Source: Nautilus pompilius
Taxonomy: Eukaryota > Mollusca > Cephalopoda > Nautilida > Nautilidae
NCBI GenBank assembly: GCA_018389105.1
Contig: JACATO010002215.1
Location: 248,001-312,000, forward strand
Reading direction: 5' to 3'
DNA length: 64,000 nt
Shown here: positions 1 through 13,800 of the stretch, piece by piece
Numbering within the stretch: position 1 is the stretch's first letter
How the letters are laid out: each line of letters begins with the position of its first letter
The notes under the pieces: model-generated
Seen by the model: only the letters and a program-made list of their open reading frames with translations
Database searches by the model: none
Told to the model about the DNA's origin: nothing
Position numbers and translations under genes: made by a program

Positions 1-1846
1 AAGCGCTGCCAGGCCTTCATTGTTCCCTATTCGCTAAATGTATTTATTACACGATTTTCTTTAACCTTAATTAATCATCCTAAGTAAAAGCTTCACTGAA
101 TTATACTGGAAACAACTAAAGTTGGGATTTTAAAAAGAAAATCGCTGATTTGGCCCGAAAGTAGTAGAATATTTACACTTATACTTTCAGTTTGTTCGGA
201 ATAGCAGTGACACCTGGAGAGAGCGACAAGAAACATTCGGCTCGGCCATAGACGTCTGTCAATACACTACTGTGTTGACTAAACGGTGCCTTTCGATTAA
301 ATGATGCTTGCAGTTCCAATCAATGCACTTTTATTTCAGCTTCATGCACCGCTAACCAGAAATATAGTTTAAGCCATCAACATTGAACGACTCCAGTTAT
401 ATCGAACTAACGTCTTTTACTGTTTTTGTTGTTGTTGTTTTTGTTTTTTATGTCCCCCTTCTGTTGTCGTTGCGACAAGTTTGCGATTTCGAGAGCCGCC
501 ATTGCCCGCGCGGAAGCTACTCGGGGCAGGTGCGAGGAGAAAAAAAGGGAACTTTGGGAAGGGAGATTCGAGTGAACGACAAAGTGGCTGAAATTCTGGA
601 AAGAGAGAACAACAAGAGATACCTGGTTTTACTGTCGAACGAGAAAGTGATATAACGAGTGGCGGCTGATGAGACGATCCTTTGTGCAGTTCTTTGGAGG
701 TTGGGGGAAAATGTGACGTAGGCTGCTGCTGGTAGGTCACTCGTTAGAGATGGAATAAAGAATGACGGAGGTATTTTTAATTGGTTCCCTCCAGAAGCCC
801 GAAGTGCCCCCCACTCCCAACCCCACCCAGGAGCGGGCGAGTATTGGGTACCTTAAAAAAGAGGCTGAGCGGGTCGTTCATGTAGAAGATGCGTGGTCTG
901 GTGATACCCCCCCAAAAAAACTATGCCGAACCCAGCTATCAATCAAATCAGACCCTAACTGAACGTGCGCTGGGAGCCCTGGTTAACAGTCGAGCAAAAC
1001 CGCCATATTTCCCTGTCCGTGACAACAGCGCCACCAGCCCGTGACTTTGGCTACGCGGACGTGGTTAGTCTCGATGATTATGCACCACGCTCGCCGATAT
1101 TAAAGCCGAGGGCAGCCTTTAAAAAAAAACCCCAGCCCGTGTATAGGGAGCTCGATCTGAGAGCAAGACTCCAACAACAGCAGAAATACCTCCTGTTTCC
1201 GTACGAGTTTTCAAACTTGTAATTTAATGCAGTTTTCTCCATTAATTAAATATGCACATTATAGAAATAATACAGTTATTCTTAAGCCCTCCCATCGCTG
1301 TATGTTTACGTTTTGCTCCTCGATGTAAACGAAACATTGGCCAGTCTACATTGAAACCATAACAGCCTGGGGCTTTCATGAAGAAAGCGTTTGGCGTTGT
1401 AAAGTATTCTGATAACTCGACTGCTTTTCTTTATAAATACAAAGATCAGTTTAGTTTAATTGCTACACCTGAGGGCAGGATGCAATCACGGCATATACAG
1501 ACAACCTTTCGGCCTCACCTCGGAAATGTCGACTCCGAGGTCGTCTTTGGACATCTGCGTGATCACGTGGGCCTGAGAGAGAGCGGGCGAACCGTGTGGA
1601 GTCTTACCTAGGGGGTCTCACCATCCCGTAGATAAACGCCCACCGTCCGAAAAGGGTTAACAGATCTCGGGTTTGGGGGGGGGGAGAATTTTTTTTTTTT
1701 TTTTTTTCCTTTTGAATAGCGTTCTCACTGATGCTACGAAACCGAGAAACGGCGAAGTTCCTTTAATCTGTTTATTATTGCGTTGCGCTCTGTTTGGAAC
1801 GCCAACTGTTTCACGGTCACCACTCTCGTCTTTCTTTCCCTTTCAG
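1..1846. other. Upstream intron of GRIN2 (partial), no exon found
   Basis: No reading frame here resembles the GluN2 sequence expected just upstream of exon A. Short open frames at 383-655, 762-962, 965-1222 and 1378-1611 have no recognisable motif and no supporting splice context. A G-run followed by a T-run lies at about 1674-1708. Confidence 0.6.
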
Positions 1847-1985
1847 CGGAGACAGGATCGTGACAAACGAGACCATTAACAAATGCTGCACGGGTCTGTG
1901 CATAGACATCCTGAAGATCCTCAGCAAAAGAATCGGCTTCGATTACGATCTTTTCGAAGTTGAAGACAAAATATGGGGCTCGAAG
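1847..1985 (+). CDS. GRIN2: GRIN2 exon A: ligand-binding lobe S1, first part in window
   Basis: The exon follows a pyrimidine-rich tract and AG at 1845-1846 and stops before GTAAGC at 1986. One leading base completes a split codon, then 46 codons follow. The CC-x-G-x-CIDIL pattern is the GluN2 hallmark (vertebrate CCKGFCIDIL). The end, KIWGSK, replaces vertebrate KHGKK, so Trp sits where GluN2 has its ligand-contacting His. The preceding exon must end with two bases of a codon; I do not find it in 1-1846. Confidence 0.93.
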
Positions 1986-4811
1986 GTAAGCCGAGTGCCT
2001 GTGTGAGCGTAGCTCGCTCTGAGACGCCAAATTTGCTGGCGAGGGCAGCTCAGGTTGAATTCCCGTAGGTTGGTGGTCCCGTCCGCTCCCCTGTACCGGG
2101 TCACGCCTGGATGTCCGCCGTGTGTTGTGCGCTGTTTTCAGATTCAGCTCTACACAAATCTTTAATTTTTTTTTTCCTGATGGCAAAAGGCTTTTACGCC
2201 GGCGGAAGACTGGTCGCTACCAACTCGGCTCTCGAGTAATTTAATGCGAAACTTTGGCAATTCCGTCAACTTTTTCCATTGCCTCGTAAGCCAACCTGTT
2301 CTGCCGGGGATCGCTGTATAAACGGAGAAATGCCGTCCAGACAACTCTATCTGGACGTTCTGTATTTCTTGCCACTAGCATACTTTTTCTTCTTCCGCCT
2401 TCCTCAGAGACTCTACAGAACACTTAGAGTTAGCGAAGACGTTTTGCATGGCAGGGTACCTCAGGTAAAATCATGTATCGTAAGCCTTTTAAGAATTCAA
2501 CTGTGCGCTCTAGCTGATTCAAATAACTCTGATTGGTACCTTTTCCTCATCTTCCTTTCCACCTGCCATTATTACATAAACCTCACTAGAAGACCTAAGT
2601 CCTGAGGTAATGTAGCTGATGTTTCATTCGCTAGGTTGAGTAAGTATTGAGGTTGATCTGATTTTGAAAATGGCAGATAAAGATCATTAGCGATCACAAG
2701 CATCCTATTGTGTTTGCTGGGTTTCAGCCATTTGTACTCTCTCAGGATTCTCCTCCATTGTTACACGACTTGTTCGGTTAACTTACGTGTTGATGCCTTA
2801 TTTAATCTAATAACCCGATTGGTTTGCTCTGGGTGCAGTGTAGCAGGAACCAAAGAAACTTCTCTTAAAACACTGATAACGCTCGTCTTCCGGAGAGCTG
2901 AACGACACAGCCCATCCAAGCAATTCTGCAGAAGCACAGTCACATCCTTTGTTTCAACGACGTCGTTAATGTGTTTTTCCGACCCCGACCGCGGTCTTGT
3001 GTAACCTCTCACCCCCCCCCCCCCGAGAGACCGCGGTTTCAGATCACGAGCGACCAACCGACTGGTATTAAATATCTGAGACCTGTAATTTGTTCTCCGA
3101 TTGACATCCATCAAGACAGCTACTTCTCCGTCTCTGAGACGGCTTCCCCGTAATCTAGCACCACCCCCCACGCCGCAACAGAATTCGTAATTTTATGTTA
3201 ACCTCTTTAAAAAGGTAAGTAAGTAGCAATATCGTTGTCCAAGCCAAGTTTATTTACTGGGGGGGGGGGGACAGAAAGGGAAAAAAACTCCTTCCGGATG
3301 GAAATTACCTACATTCCATTTGTTTCTCCGGGTTTTTTCTTTCTATATATTTTTTTAAAGTAAAAATACAGCAATAGAGATGCTAATGTGTTATAAGGAT
3401 TAGCATAAACCTTTAAAATAAAAGCTGGTTTCGTTCGCTTTTTTGAAAAAAAAAATTTGCGATTTAAATTTTTAGAGTATTTTTGTTCCGTTTATAGCAG
3501 CAGTTGCTATTAATGAATACCGCGGCGTAGGCTGGAGGATATTTATTACCCATCATCTCGCATTGATTCGGTATTTTAACGTCTTACCCAAATAGTCGTC
3601 TTGTCCGTTTACTTAATAGCGTGGTCAAACTTTTAATCCGTCGTCCAGTGGGCTGATCTGGGAGGCAGGACAATGCGATAGAAGTAGATGCTTGTATTGG
3701 AAAAGCAGGACAGAGAAGCCGAAAGATTGTTTCCGCCTCAAACACTGTATATCTGATATTGCTTACATCGTTTACGTCAGTTCCACGATCGTTTTTGTTT
3801 TGTTTTTTAAGGGCTTCTTAAAACGTTTATCTTAAGCTTATCGAGTAAAGATGTTATTGCCTAAAACTGAGCCAATCAGACTACGATCCATTCCACTTAA
3901 CAGAACAATGCGCATGCGTATCGACTATATGGCCTCTGCCAAGAAGTAGTTCCGAGTTTTATTCCTCTTTCTTTCTATTTAAAAAAAATTACAACTAAGT
4001 AATAAAAACGCGGCATCAGACTTTCAGGTACTGTGATGCAGCAACTAAATATGAGAACCTGGTAAGTGAAAGGTTCCTTCCCCTCGACAGCCTTCCTCAA
4101 GTAACAGCTGCCGATAATTTATCGTAAACTTTGTGGAAGTGGTAAACCGGCTTACAGTCGTAATAACGCTATAACTGAATTGGAAAATCGTTACTCGTGA
4201 TCGAATTTCATGTCCTGCACACAAGCAGACTGCTGGCTACACGAAAGACACGTCTGAGCCCCGGTCGGACTAGTACCGCCAATAATGTGAAATATTCCTC
4301 AGATGGGGTGAGCCAAAACACGCGAACAAAGATTCCCTTTTTACTTACCTGTAACTTAGGTAAAGCTTTCATCCTTTACAACTGGCGAGAATTGGTTCTC
4401 GGACAAAGGTAACGGTAGAGATGCGGTGACGTAAAGTAACTCTACATGGAAGAGTTAATTATATCTGGCTTCCCACATCACCAGGTTATGTTAATAAATC
4501 TAGCTTACGTAATAAGCAAAAGGTATCCTCCAATTGGCTCCTAGGAAAACGTTATATTCCATTACGGCAACAGATCGCTAGCAGTTAAACCAAAGGGAAC
4601 TTAGCAACTCCTGGCGGACTTCAGATGACCTATATATGTACTGTCAGCAGCAACATTTTCCGTACATCAGTTCTTGGTACATTTTTCAATAAGTTCGTTC
4701 AAGAGTGTTGCATAAATGGCATAAATTTGACGCAACTAACAGAAGACTTTATTTCCGACCTAGTCGGGTGGCGTTATGGAACGATGAACAAAAGTTAACT
4801 CCTGTATTGAG

Positions 4812-4889
<78 letters not shown>

Positions 4890-7800
4890 GGAGAGAGAGA
4901 GAGATGGAGATTGAGAGAGAGAGAGAGATATGGACATGGGCGAGAGAGAGAGAGAATGGAGAGAGAGAGAGATGGACATTGGGGAGAGAGAGAGATATGG
5001 ACATGGGAGAGAGAGAGAGAAAGAGAGAGAGAGATATGGACATGGGGGAGGAGAGAGAGAGATGGAGAGAGAGAGAGAGATGGACATGGGGAGAGAGAGA
5101 GAACAGATGGAGAGAGAGAGAGAGAGATATATATGGACATTGGGGGAGAGAGGAGAGAAGACATTGGGAGAGAGAGATGGAGATGGAGAGAGAGAGAAAG
5201 GTGGATGGATGGATGGATGGATGAAAGCGCCCCAAAGAATGCAACTAATTCTTGGAGTGAAAGACGAGTCTAATCTTGACTGTCTGAAAAGCAACAATTC
5301 TAGTCTCCGTGAAGGTTTTTTTATCCCAAACGTGGCGGAACGTCCAACGTTTGGGCTGATCAGATTTACCACTGAGACATTCGGCAGGAAACCTCGCAGA
5401 CGATGATGTCGAGAGTCAATTCTTCAAGTCAGACTACCGAGCAAAAAAAAAAAAAACCCAGAAGGGGCCGACCGGAGACCGGATTCTAACCCGGCTTCAC
5501 GTTAAAGAGGAATTCTGACAGCAGCAGCCGAATTAAATCAGAATCTTTGCAGACGCAGTTTGAGAAGCGTGAAGAGCGGGAATTGATATTCAAGAGATCG
5601 ACAAAAGAAGGGGCCCCAGTAACCGGTCCCTTGTCTCGCTTGCAGACTGAGTAAATATTCAAACCACCCCACGCTATGAATTAAAGAGGCGTAAATGTCG
5701 TTTTGTTTACGCGGGAATTAACACGTGCAACTTAAAACAAAAAAAAAAAAAAAATTCAAACAAATGAAGCTGAAGACATTCCCATTTTTATTTTTGTCTG
5801 TTTGCAGTCCTATCATTTATCATTGCAGCCCCGGACGTGACGGTGACTTGTTAGCCGTTAGAACTGACGGCAGCTCCTGCTGTCTGAATATTAAGACGCC
5901 ATGCAAATTGTAATTTACAAGCCTAATACAATGTCGCACCGAATCTTCGTCAGACTTTCTTTAAACCGAGCGAATTACTGTGGTTTTAGTCTAAGATATA
6001 TATTTATACACACACGCACACAAATGTGATAATTTGTCAGGAATAACTATTAAATCAGCTGCGATCTTAATTAAATAAAATTATTAATTATATGTGTGTG
6101 TGATCTGCACATTTCTAATAAGTTATGTTTTATGGTGAGGCTAATGCTCGCCTCAGCAGCCACAGTGAGGCTAATGCTCGCCTCAGCAGCCATAGTGAGG
6201 CTAATGCTCGCCTCAGCAGCCACAGTGAGGCTAATGCTCGCCTCAGCAGCCACAGTGAGGCTAATGCTCGCCTCAGCAGCCATAGTGAGGCTAATGCTCG
6301 CCTCAGCAGCCACAGTGAGGCTAATGCTCGCCTCAGCAGCCACAGTGAGGCTAATGCTCGCCTCAGCAGCCACACTTATTTAATTAATAAAGTGATTTTA
6401 CATTTTAACAAATTTTACCCACTACTGCCGCTGGTGTGTTAAAAGAGTCAGTCAGTCAGTCCTCGGCTCGTGAAGTCGATGACGTCGACAGCAGTGTGTT
6501 TGTACCCAGTACAGCTCCCCAACTGTGTGTAGCATTGGTGCTTCCAGATGTATTTCGTTCAGTACGCATGAAATCCACGAAAAGCCTCGTTTTCGGACAG
6601 AATCCGACCAATTTGTTGAACTGTCGTGTCCGATTGGCTAACTAGCTAGCTACTGCTGGAGGCAATCAAAAACCCGTCATTGGGAAAGAACCGGGCGCCT
6701 TAAGCAAAAAGAAATACATTAAATTAACTCAGGCGCCGTCTTGATACGTACAGGCTTGTAGTACCCGATGGTGAACGCAGTGTTATTTATGTCCTACGCT
6801 TACACAAATATGCTAACTCCTTCATTCCAATTACTATAGGTTTTAGCCAAGGTTAACACTTTTTCGAGGCTTTGAATGCGAAACATGGTAGGCCATAATC
6901 TTCCTTTTCTTGCCGAACTCTTATCCTGACTTCCGGGGTATAAGGACGCCTTACAGAAGGGAGCTGGAAGGGAAGGTGTGGGTATCAACCTTGGTGACAA
7001 AGCAAATACCTGGATACGGCGAACTCTTGAGCGGAGGTCAAGGTGCAGTCCAGTCAATAGTTACTCACTAAGCGAGTAGTTACCGAGATATAGTTGGAGG
7101 CTCTTGGGCGGATGTCAAGATGCAAACCAATCAAAAAGTACTCTTGGAACTTCTACCACATGTACCCGAAAAAAACCGTACTAAAACTCTGCATTTTAAG
7201 ATGTGGGAGGAAACCGGATCCCCGAAAAAAATCCCACGTGGTCGGCTATTGAAAAAGAGCGAGAAGAATGTATACTAAAGAGAAACGCGAAATCCAGTCG
7301 TTTCCGACCAGGATTCCGACTGCGGTTTCTAGCCATGGTAGCCCGGCAGGCTAATCATCCGACAATCAGCTACCAAGGATGCTATAACAAGCCTTACTGC
7401 GATTTATTTACCCTACAGTTTAATTTACTGCTTAGCCATCTTTATATTCAATAGGTCGCTTACAGTTGCTCTTCAAATACAAAGGAAGCAATAAAAATTA
7501 ACCCCTTTTCCACAGTTTGTTTTCTTTTCAGCAGATTTATCCTTAGCACTCTGCTGTTACACACTAATACAGTCGGTGTGGAAGCCGTCGGCGTAGAGAA
7601 TAAACTTAATAAGCGAAATATAAGTTAAAAGATTCAAAGTATGATTATGGATATTTGCAGCACAAACGTATCGATGACATCACCGCGGGGATCTCTCCAA
7701 GTCTACCGTAACGTGGTTTACATCTTCAGTTTAATGTGTATTCAAACAGATTAGATCTTCGATCCATCAACTGCACTCAGTATAATTTCAGCCCGGGTAG

Positions 7801-10800
7801 TTTCTCATCCGCTTTATTTGCCGATAAACATTAATTTTACACGATACGTACTGACACATTAAAGTCGGATTTTGGGATCACGTTTCTTCTGCCTGGGTCG
7901 GGTCGGTCTTAGTTTTGAGTTCCTCGTATTCCCAAGTTTCTGCAGACACCCAGTTCTCGGAGCGCGCCAGGGGGAATACTTCCAGCCGTCGCGACCGTCG
8001 TCGGTTCAGATTTTAATGTGCCTCATTTATTTACTTTTCGTTCCGTCCAGCAACCCGACGGTCAGTGGAATGGTCTGGTTCGTTCGGTGCTCGACGGCAA
8101 GGCCGATATGGTCATGACCTCGACGAAGATCACCCCCGAGAGGAACAAGGCCATCGACTTCTCGCTGCCGTTCTTGGAAACTGGCATCACGATCATCGTG
8201 GCCATCAGGGAGGGAGCTGTGTCTCCGACCGCTTTCCTGGGTAAGTAATGATGCAACACACCCCCTCCTGAACATTCTAACCCCGTGGCTGCGCTCTTCA
8301 GCTAGAAACTGAACATCGATTGGTTTCTCTTTCAGATGCCGACTTAGAAATTAAAATCTAGTTTTTTAAAAAGTGACCGGCAGGGGTAGGATCTCCCAAA
8401 TCAGAACTACTCCTCGTGTGGTGAGCGGTGCTAACATGGAAGGCAGTGCGAATAGAAGATTTCACTCCGTTAAGCGCTTAGCCAAATAACAAATCAAACT
8501 AATACGGGAATTCATAGTTCATTATGTCTATAAACTATAGATGCAGGAGTATTCGCCTTCCCATTCGCAATGCAGGTTTTCCACGGAGCGTAATTAATAG
8601 CCATTATTAAGCAAACTTCAGTCAACAGCAGCAGCAGCGCATCCCATCCACGTGACGTTAATGTCTGGTTGCGTCATCCTAGGATGAAAATAAATGAACG
8701 ACTGGGATGCTGACAGAAACTTCTTTGTTTTTATTTTCATTTAAATTGAACTTCTTCTAAAGTAAAAAAACAACAACAAACTTAGGGATAGAAAACAATC
8801 GAAAGAGTGGACTGGCCAGAAAAAAAAATTCATATTTTATCGAACTGTGATCGATTATTTTTCATAAATTAACGTTTTTCCTCTATTTCTGTCTTTTAAT
8901 ACATAAGCAATAAACGAAAGCAAACACATACCACGGCGTGTTGAGGATATACTTATGATGCCAGTCTTGGCCCAGGGGTTAAGATGACGAGAAGAGAGAT
9001 CCTCCCAGATAGGAATTGGCTGTGGGTTCAAGCGAGGAAGGTGAAGGGGCTAGCGATATAGAGCAAGAACAGAGTCATGAGCTACCGGTGATTATACATA
9101 AGGCTCCACACACAATGGAACCGAGTGTGGGATTATACATCGTGCCAGAAGCAGTTGGGCGGACCGATGGAATAATGATGAGCAATGAATTCAACTCACC
9201 ACCACGCAACTAAATAGAAGCAGGTCGCAGGAATGGAAAGGGCGCGGCGTCTGGCGAGCGTGTTTCGCCTTGGGTCGGACGGCGTGTACCCTGCCGCCTA
9301 TTACCTTTCAGGTCATGCTTCTGCCAGCGGTCCGACGCCGACTGCTTGCACGGTGATTACGCACCGAGCTCCCCTCAACAACAGTCCTGGCTTTATCTTG
9401 CTGACCTATAATGGATGTGTACATCTGACATCGATGCCTCGCCAAACTGGCTCTCACTTTGCTGCCCTATTTGCCTGCCATGCGCTTACAGCCTCGTATT
9501 GATTTCTATCATAAATACCAATTATTACCTGGCAATATCTATTGGATGTCGTTTTACGACCGACATGACGTCTGAAACCGTTCAGCGCTAGTGTATGTTT
9601 TGGTCCTTCCTTAGAACGGGGTCATAATCGTTTTGGTCAGCCATGCCCAAAGCCAAACAGCTTAACTAGGTATACGTAGAAGGTGATTAACAATGTGAAT
9701 ATCAACCGAGATATTGGTTATGACCTGATCAATTCCAAAGTCAAGTGATGATCTGTATCACAACAGAAGATGTTTTTAAAATTAACTCGTATGAAGTCGA
9801 ACTGCAGAATTAAACCGATAAAAAGTCTTATGCGAACGAGTTATTACTTAAGAACGATCGATTATAGATTGGTGCAAGATGGGGTTTGCAGTGACACTCG
9901 AGTAAGCCGTCCAAGTATTTAAGACAAACAAAACTGGCTATCTTATTGACAGCGTGTAATGTGGCAATCTTATTAAATAACTTTAGCTATGCAAAAGTTA
10001 TGTTGTTTTTCGATCGCCATAAACAATACGGTATTAACTTGGCGTCAACAGTGGCTTACTAAGGCACTCAGCAGAGGACAGAGAGAGAAGAGCACTTGTT
10101 CATTTCCGAGCCCGGCGCAACACGTGCGTAAACAAATGGTACTATTAATGCTCAGATAGTGTTTATATATATATATGGGATAAATATGGCATAATCTCCA
10201 TTGATTCCCCCCCCCTTACACATGACCATTACTGGTGGCTCGAGGTCAATCAAAGGAGCTTGCCTTCAGCATTAAAACGGGAACGTGGAAGGAAGATTGG
10301 CAGAGGAATTCTTCTGCGCGTGAACAGTGGACGTAACATATCGCTCCTGTTCCCTGGCAAACAATTCACTAGTGCCATTATGAATTCAGACGACATCATT
10401 CCACAGATCTAGCGTCTTCCGGTTGTTTCCTGCTCTAAAAGTCCCCCCCCCTCCCTGGCTAGCCGACGATTCCAAACAACTGATGCGGGCGTGAAGGCTG
10501 CTGATACCACAAGCCCAGCCAGACTTACTTCGGAGACGGATTCACGCAGTGGTGCTGTTGATAGGAGAAGTGACTCCCCCCCCAAATTGAAGGAAACGGA
10601 GTAGAATGCACCAAAGGTCCAGCAAACGTGGAATACAGAACAAACCTTTGACCGTATTCAGAATTCTTAAAATCTGAATGGGTTCTTCCTACTGCCAGAG
10701 CCATTTCGAGTGGAAATACTGGGACAGTCCAACTGACAAACCAATCTCCACTGCCAGCATATGTCCGGTCGTGAGAATTAAGCCGGCGTTAGCAGAAAGT

Positions 10801-13800
10801 ATCCGTCAGGGTGAAAGCGAGGTATCAGCATCTAAACGGTTTGGTCACCCGGGTGATTATTCAGAAGATGAGAAAGTATATCAGAATGAAGTTAGCTGCC
10901 GACATCATCAGAAGATTTGAATTTGTTTACCTGTACTACCTGCCAGCTAATAACTACTTCCATTGTTCTGCCCCGCTTCGCTAAACATTCAAGATCTTTA
11001 AAGAAAGTAAAAACATAAAATCCCACACATAGTCCGCAGTGAAGTGGTTAGGGGCTCCTGTAGACCAAGCAAAGATTTAACCTGCCTTAGATTAAAGCTG
11101 GCTTCTAGAATGTGTCCACCTTCCTTTAAAGGGTAGGCCAGCTGATGTCCTTGTACGAACAAATAACCACGACGCTTTTTCTGTTATTGTATCCCCACCT
11201 TCAAATGCTATTTAATGTACATTGTTTGTGTTTTTTTTTGTACCAGGATCATTTCAGAAAATATTCCGACCGATTTTGGGGATTTGTTTAAATCTGAAAA
11301 TAGCTTTAAAAATACGCATACCCATGAAACACACTTTTATTAAATAAATGCACGCAAATAGTTTGTTTTGCGTGAGAAGTGAGAAAGAAATAATTTCAGC
11401 GTTGCTTTCTGTTAGCAGGTAGAAAGCTTTCAAACGCAGAGAATTTTTGGAGAGAAAATTAAATGCCATGCCACCAGAGTAGACAGACAGCCCACAGTAA
11501 CGCAGAGTTTGGTTAACGTTGAAGAAATACAAGTGGAAAAGAAAACAGAAAAGGGACGGTCTTGATAGAAGACAAAACTGCTATTCAGCTTGCCAGAGAA
11601 CTGCTTAAGAGAGAGAGATGACGTCAGTACACACAGAGATATAGAGATGATGTCAGTACACACACAGAGAGAGATGACGTTAGTACACACAGAGAGATGA
11701 CGTTAGTACACACACAGAGAGACAGAGATGACGTCAGTACACACAGAGATATAGAGATGACGTCAGTACACACAGAGAGAGAGATGACGTTAGTACACAT
11801 ACAGAGAAAGAGATGACGTCAGTACACAAACACACACAGATAACGTCAGTACACACACTGAGAGACAGAGATGACGTCAGTACACGCACACAGAGAGAGA
11901 TGACGTTAGTACACACACACAGACATAGAGATGACGTCAGTACACACACACAGAGAGAGATGACGTCAGTACACACACACAGAGAGAGGACATAGAGATG
12001 ACGTCAGTACACACAGAGAGAGATGACGTCAGTACACACACACACACAGATAACGTCAGTACACACACTGAGAGACAGAGATGACGTCAGTACACACACA
12101 CACACACAGATAACGTCAGTACACACACTGAGAGACAGAGATGACGTCAGTACACACACACACACACACACACAGATAACGTCAGTACACACACTGAGAG
12201 ACAGAGATAACGTCAGTACACACACAGAGAGAGAGACATAGAGATGACGTCAGTACACACAGAGAGAGAGATGACGTTAGTACACACACAGAGAGAGATG
12301 ACGTCAGTACACACACACTCACACAGAGACATAGAGATGACGTCAGTACACAGAGAGAGAGATGACGTTAGTATACACACACACAGAGAGAGAGAGAGAT
12401 GACGTTAGTACACACACACACAGAGAGACATAGAGATGACGTCAGTACACAAAGAGAGAGAGAGATGACGTCAGTACACAAAGAGAGAGAGAGATGACGT
12501 CAGTAGAGAGAGAGAGAGAGAGAAAAGGCCGTTATTAGTCTCCAGACGGTAAGAAATAAATTGGAAATAATGGATTACTTGGGAAACTAGAAAAAAAAAA
12601 GGCGATTCATCGGCGAAATATAGAGCAAAACAACTGCGATTAAAAAAAAATGCATTAATAACACCTCTGTAATTTCTGGATAAAGTTTGTGTAGAGTGAT
12701 GAATATGAAAATAACCCGAATCAACAAATGGTAAATGGAGGCTGTCTGGCAACAGATTGTTGCGAAGGCTCTAGAAAGAACCCTGGTTTGGTATGTATAC
12801 AAGAACAGCCGAGGAAATTGTTGGGACGAAATTATATTTAACAGCGAGGCAGCGATTCGAAACACATCTCAAACTGCAGGATGTTCTTCACGGAGACGAA
12901 ATGCTAAAGTGCTCACATAGCCTACAGTTTTCCAGATGTAGACCCAGGTAAACGGCTGTGAAAAGATACGAAGCAAACATCAAACCATACAGAACACATC
13001 CCTGGCTCAGCGAAGAACTGTCACTGCGGCAGAATTAAAGCCATTCTCGTTACAGTGTTGTCTAATTGTCTATTTGGTAAGCAGTTTTCAGGATATAATA
13101 AACGATAGGTGTCCAACTGTCGTTCCGATTGTCTCACTGGCTGCGCTGACCGTTGAGTTGGTCAATGGTTTTCTCGATGGCGCTTCTCTAACTGCAGCAT
13201 TTGGAAACAGGAAGAAAATCCCCAGCCACCCGAAAGCGGAAGTCCGGTTTCAAGCGGGGCACGGCGGGGCCATGTAAGTAAAGAAAGAAGGCTACGGTGA
13301 CCCAAGTTACAGAAACCCGCGATCCTCCACGACAGATACCTGAGTCGGATCCCGCGATACTCACTATGGGTTTAGAGAACCCATTCTTAGAAAACCATTT
13401 TCGAACTAAATCTACTGTTTTTTGTTGTTGTTTGGCCTACCGGACAGAAAGCACTTTACTTATTTAATTGCCAAACTGGTTATTTTATTCGGAATTTAAA
13501 GATGATATTTCAGTCTGAAGAAAGATATTACCCACAATTCCGCCGCCCCCCATTTTTTTTTTCCCTTTAACCACGAAAGCCTGGAACAGCTCATGGTAAA
13601 CCCATCGCATCAGGTATAAAATGGGTGTGGTCTCCACTCGTCCCAGAATAAGTACACCGACACAAAAACAAGGGAATCAACCGCTATCTTTGTGACTGGT
13701 TGCGTGGAAAGAAAGGCTGCGTTAGTTTGCTATCCCGTGCTGTACCCATGTAATTCCCCTCTTGATTTCTACAATCGAACAGAAGAGATGTTTGCAACTT

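Larger units (their letters stand above)
1986..8050 (+). other. GRIN2 intron A-B
   Basis: A 6.1 kb phase 0 intron. It contains homopolymer runs (C-run near 3011, G-run near 3260), the GA-rich complex satellite at 4813-5225 and the 30-bp minisatellite at 6135-6374. I see no gene or recognisable transposon in the remainder. Confidence 0.8.

Noticed and set aside
383-1222. Open frames at 383-655, 762-962 and 965-1222
   Set aside because: None resembles the GluN2 region expected upstream of exon A, and no acceptor/donor pair with the needed phase was found.
4705-5406. Overlapping open frames on both strands, up to 207 codons
   Set aside because: They are produced by GA/CT repeats that lack stop codons (Arg-Glu or Leu-Ser runs) and have no protein character outside the repeat.
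6071-6442. Four overlapping frames with 10-residue repeats, and possible CRISPR-like array
   Set aside because: The 30-base period is a multiple of three, so the frames stay open automatically. There are no unique spacers, so it is not a CRISPR array.
11734-12241. Frames with repeated Thr-Asp-Val or Val-His-Thr words
   Set aside because: They are translations of the CRE satellite on both strands, not genes.
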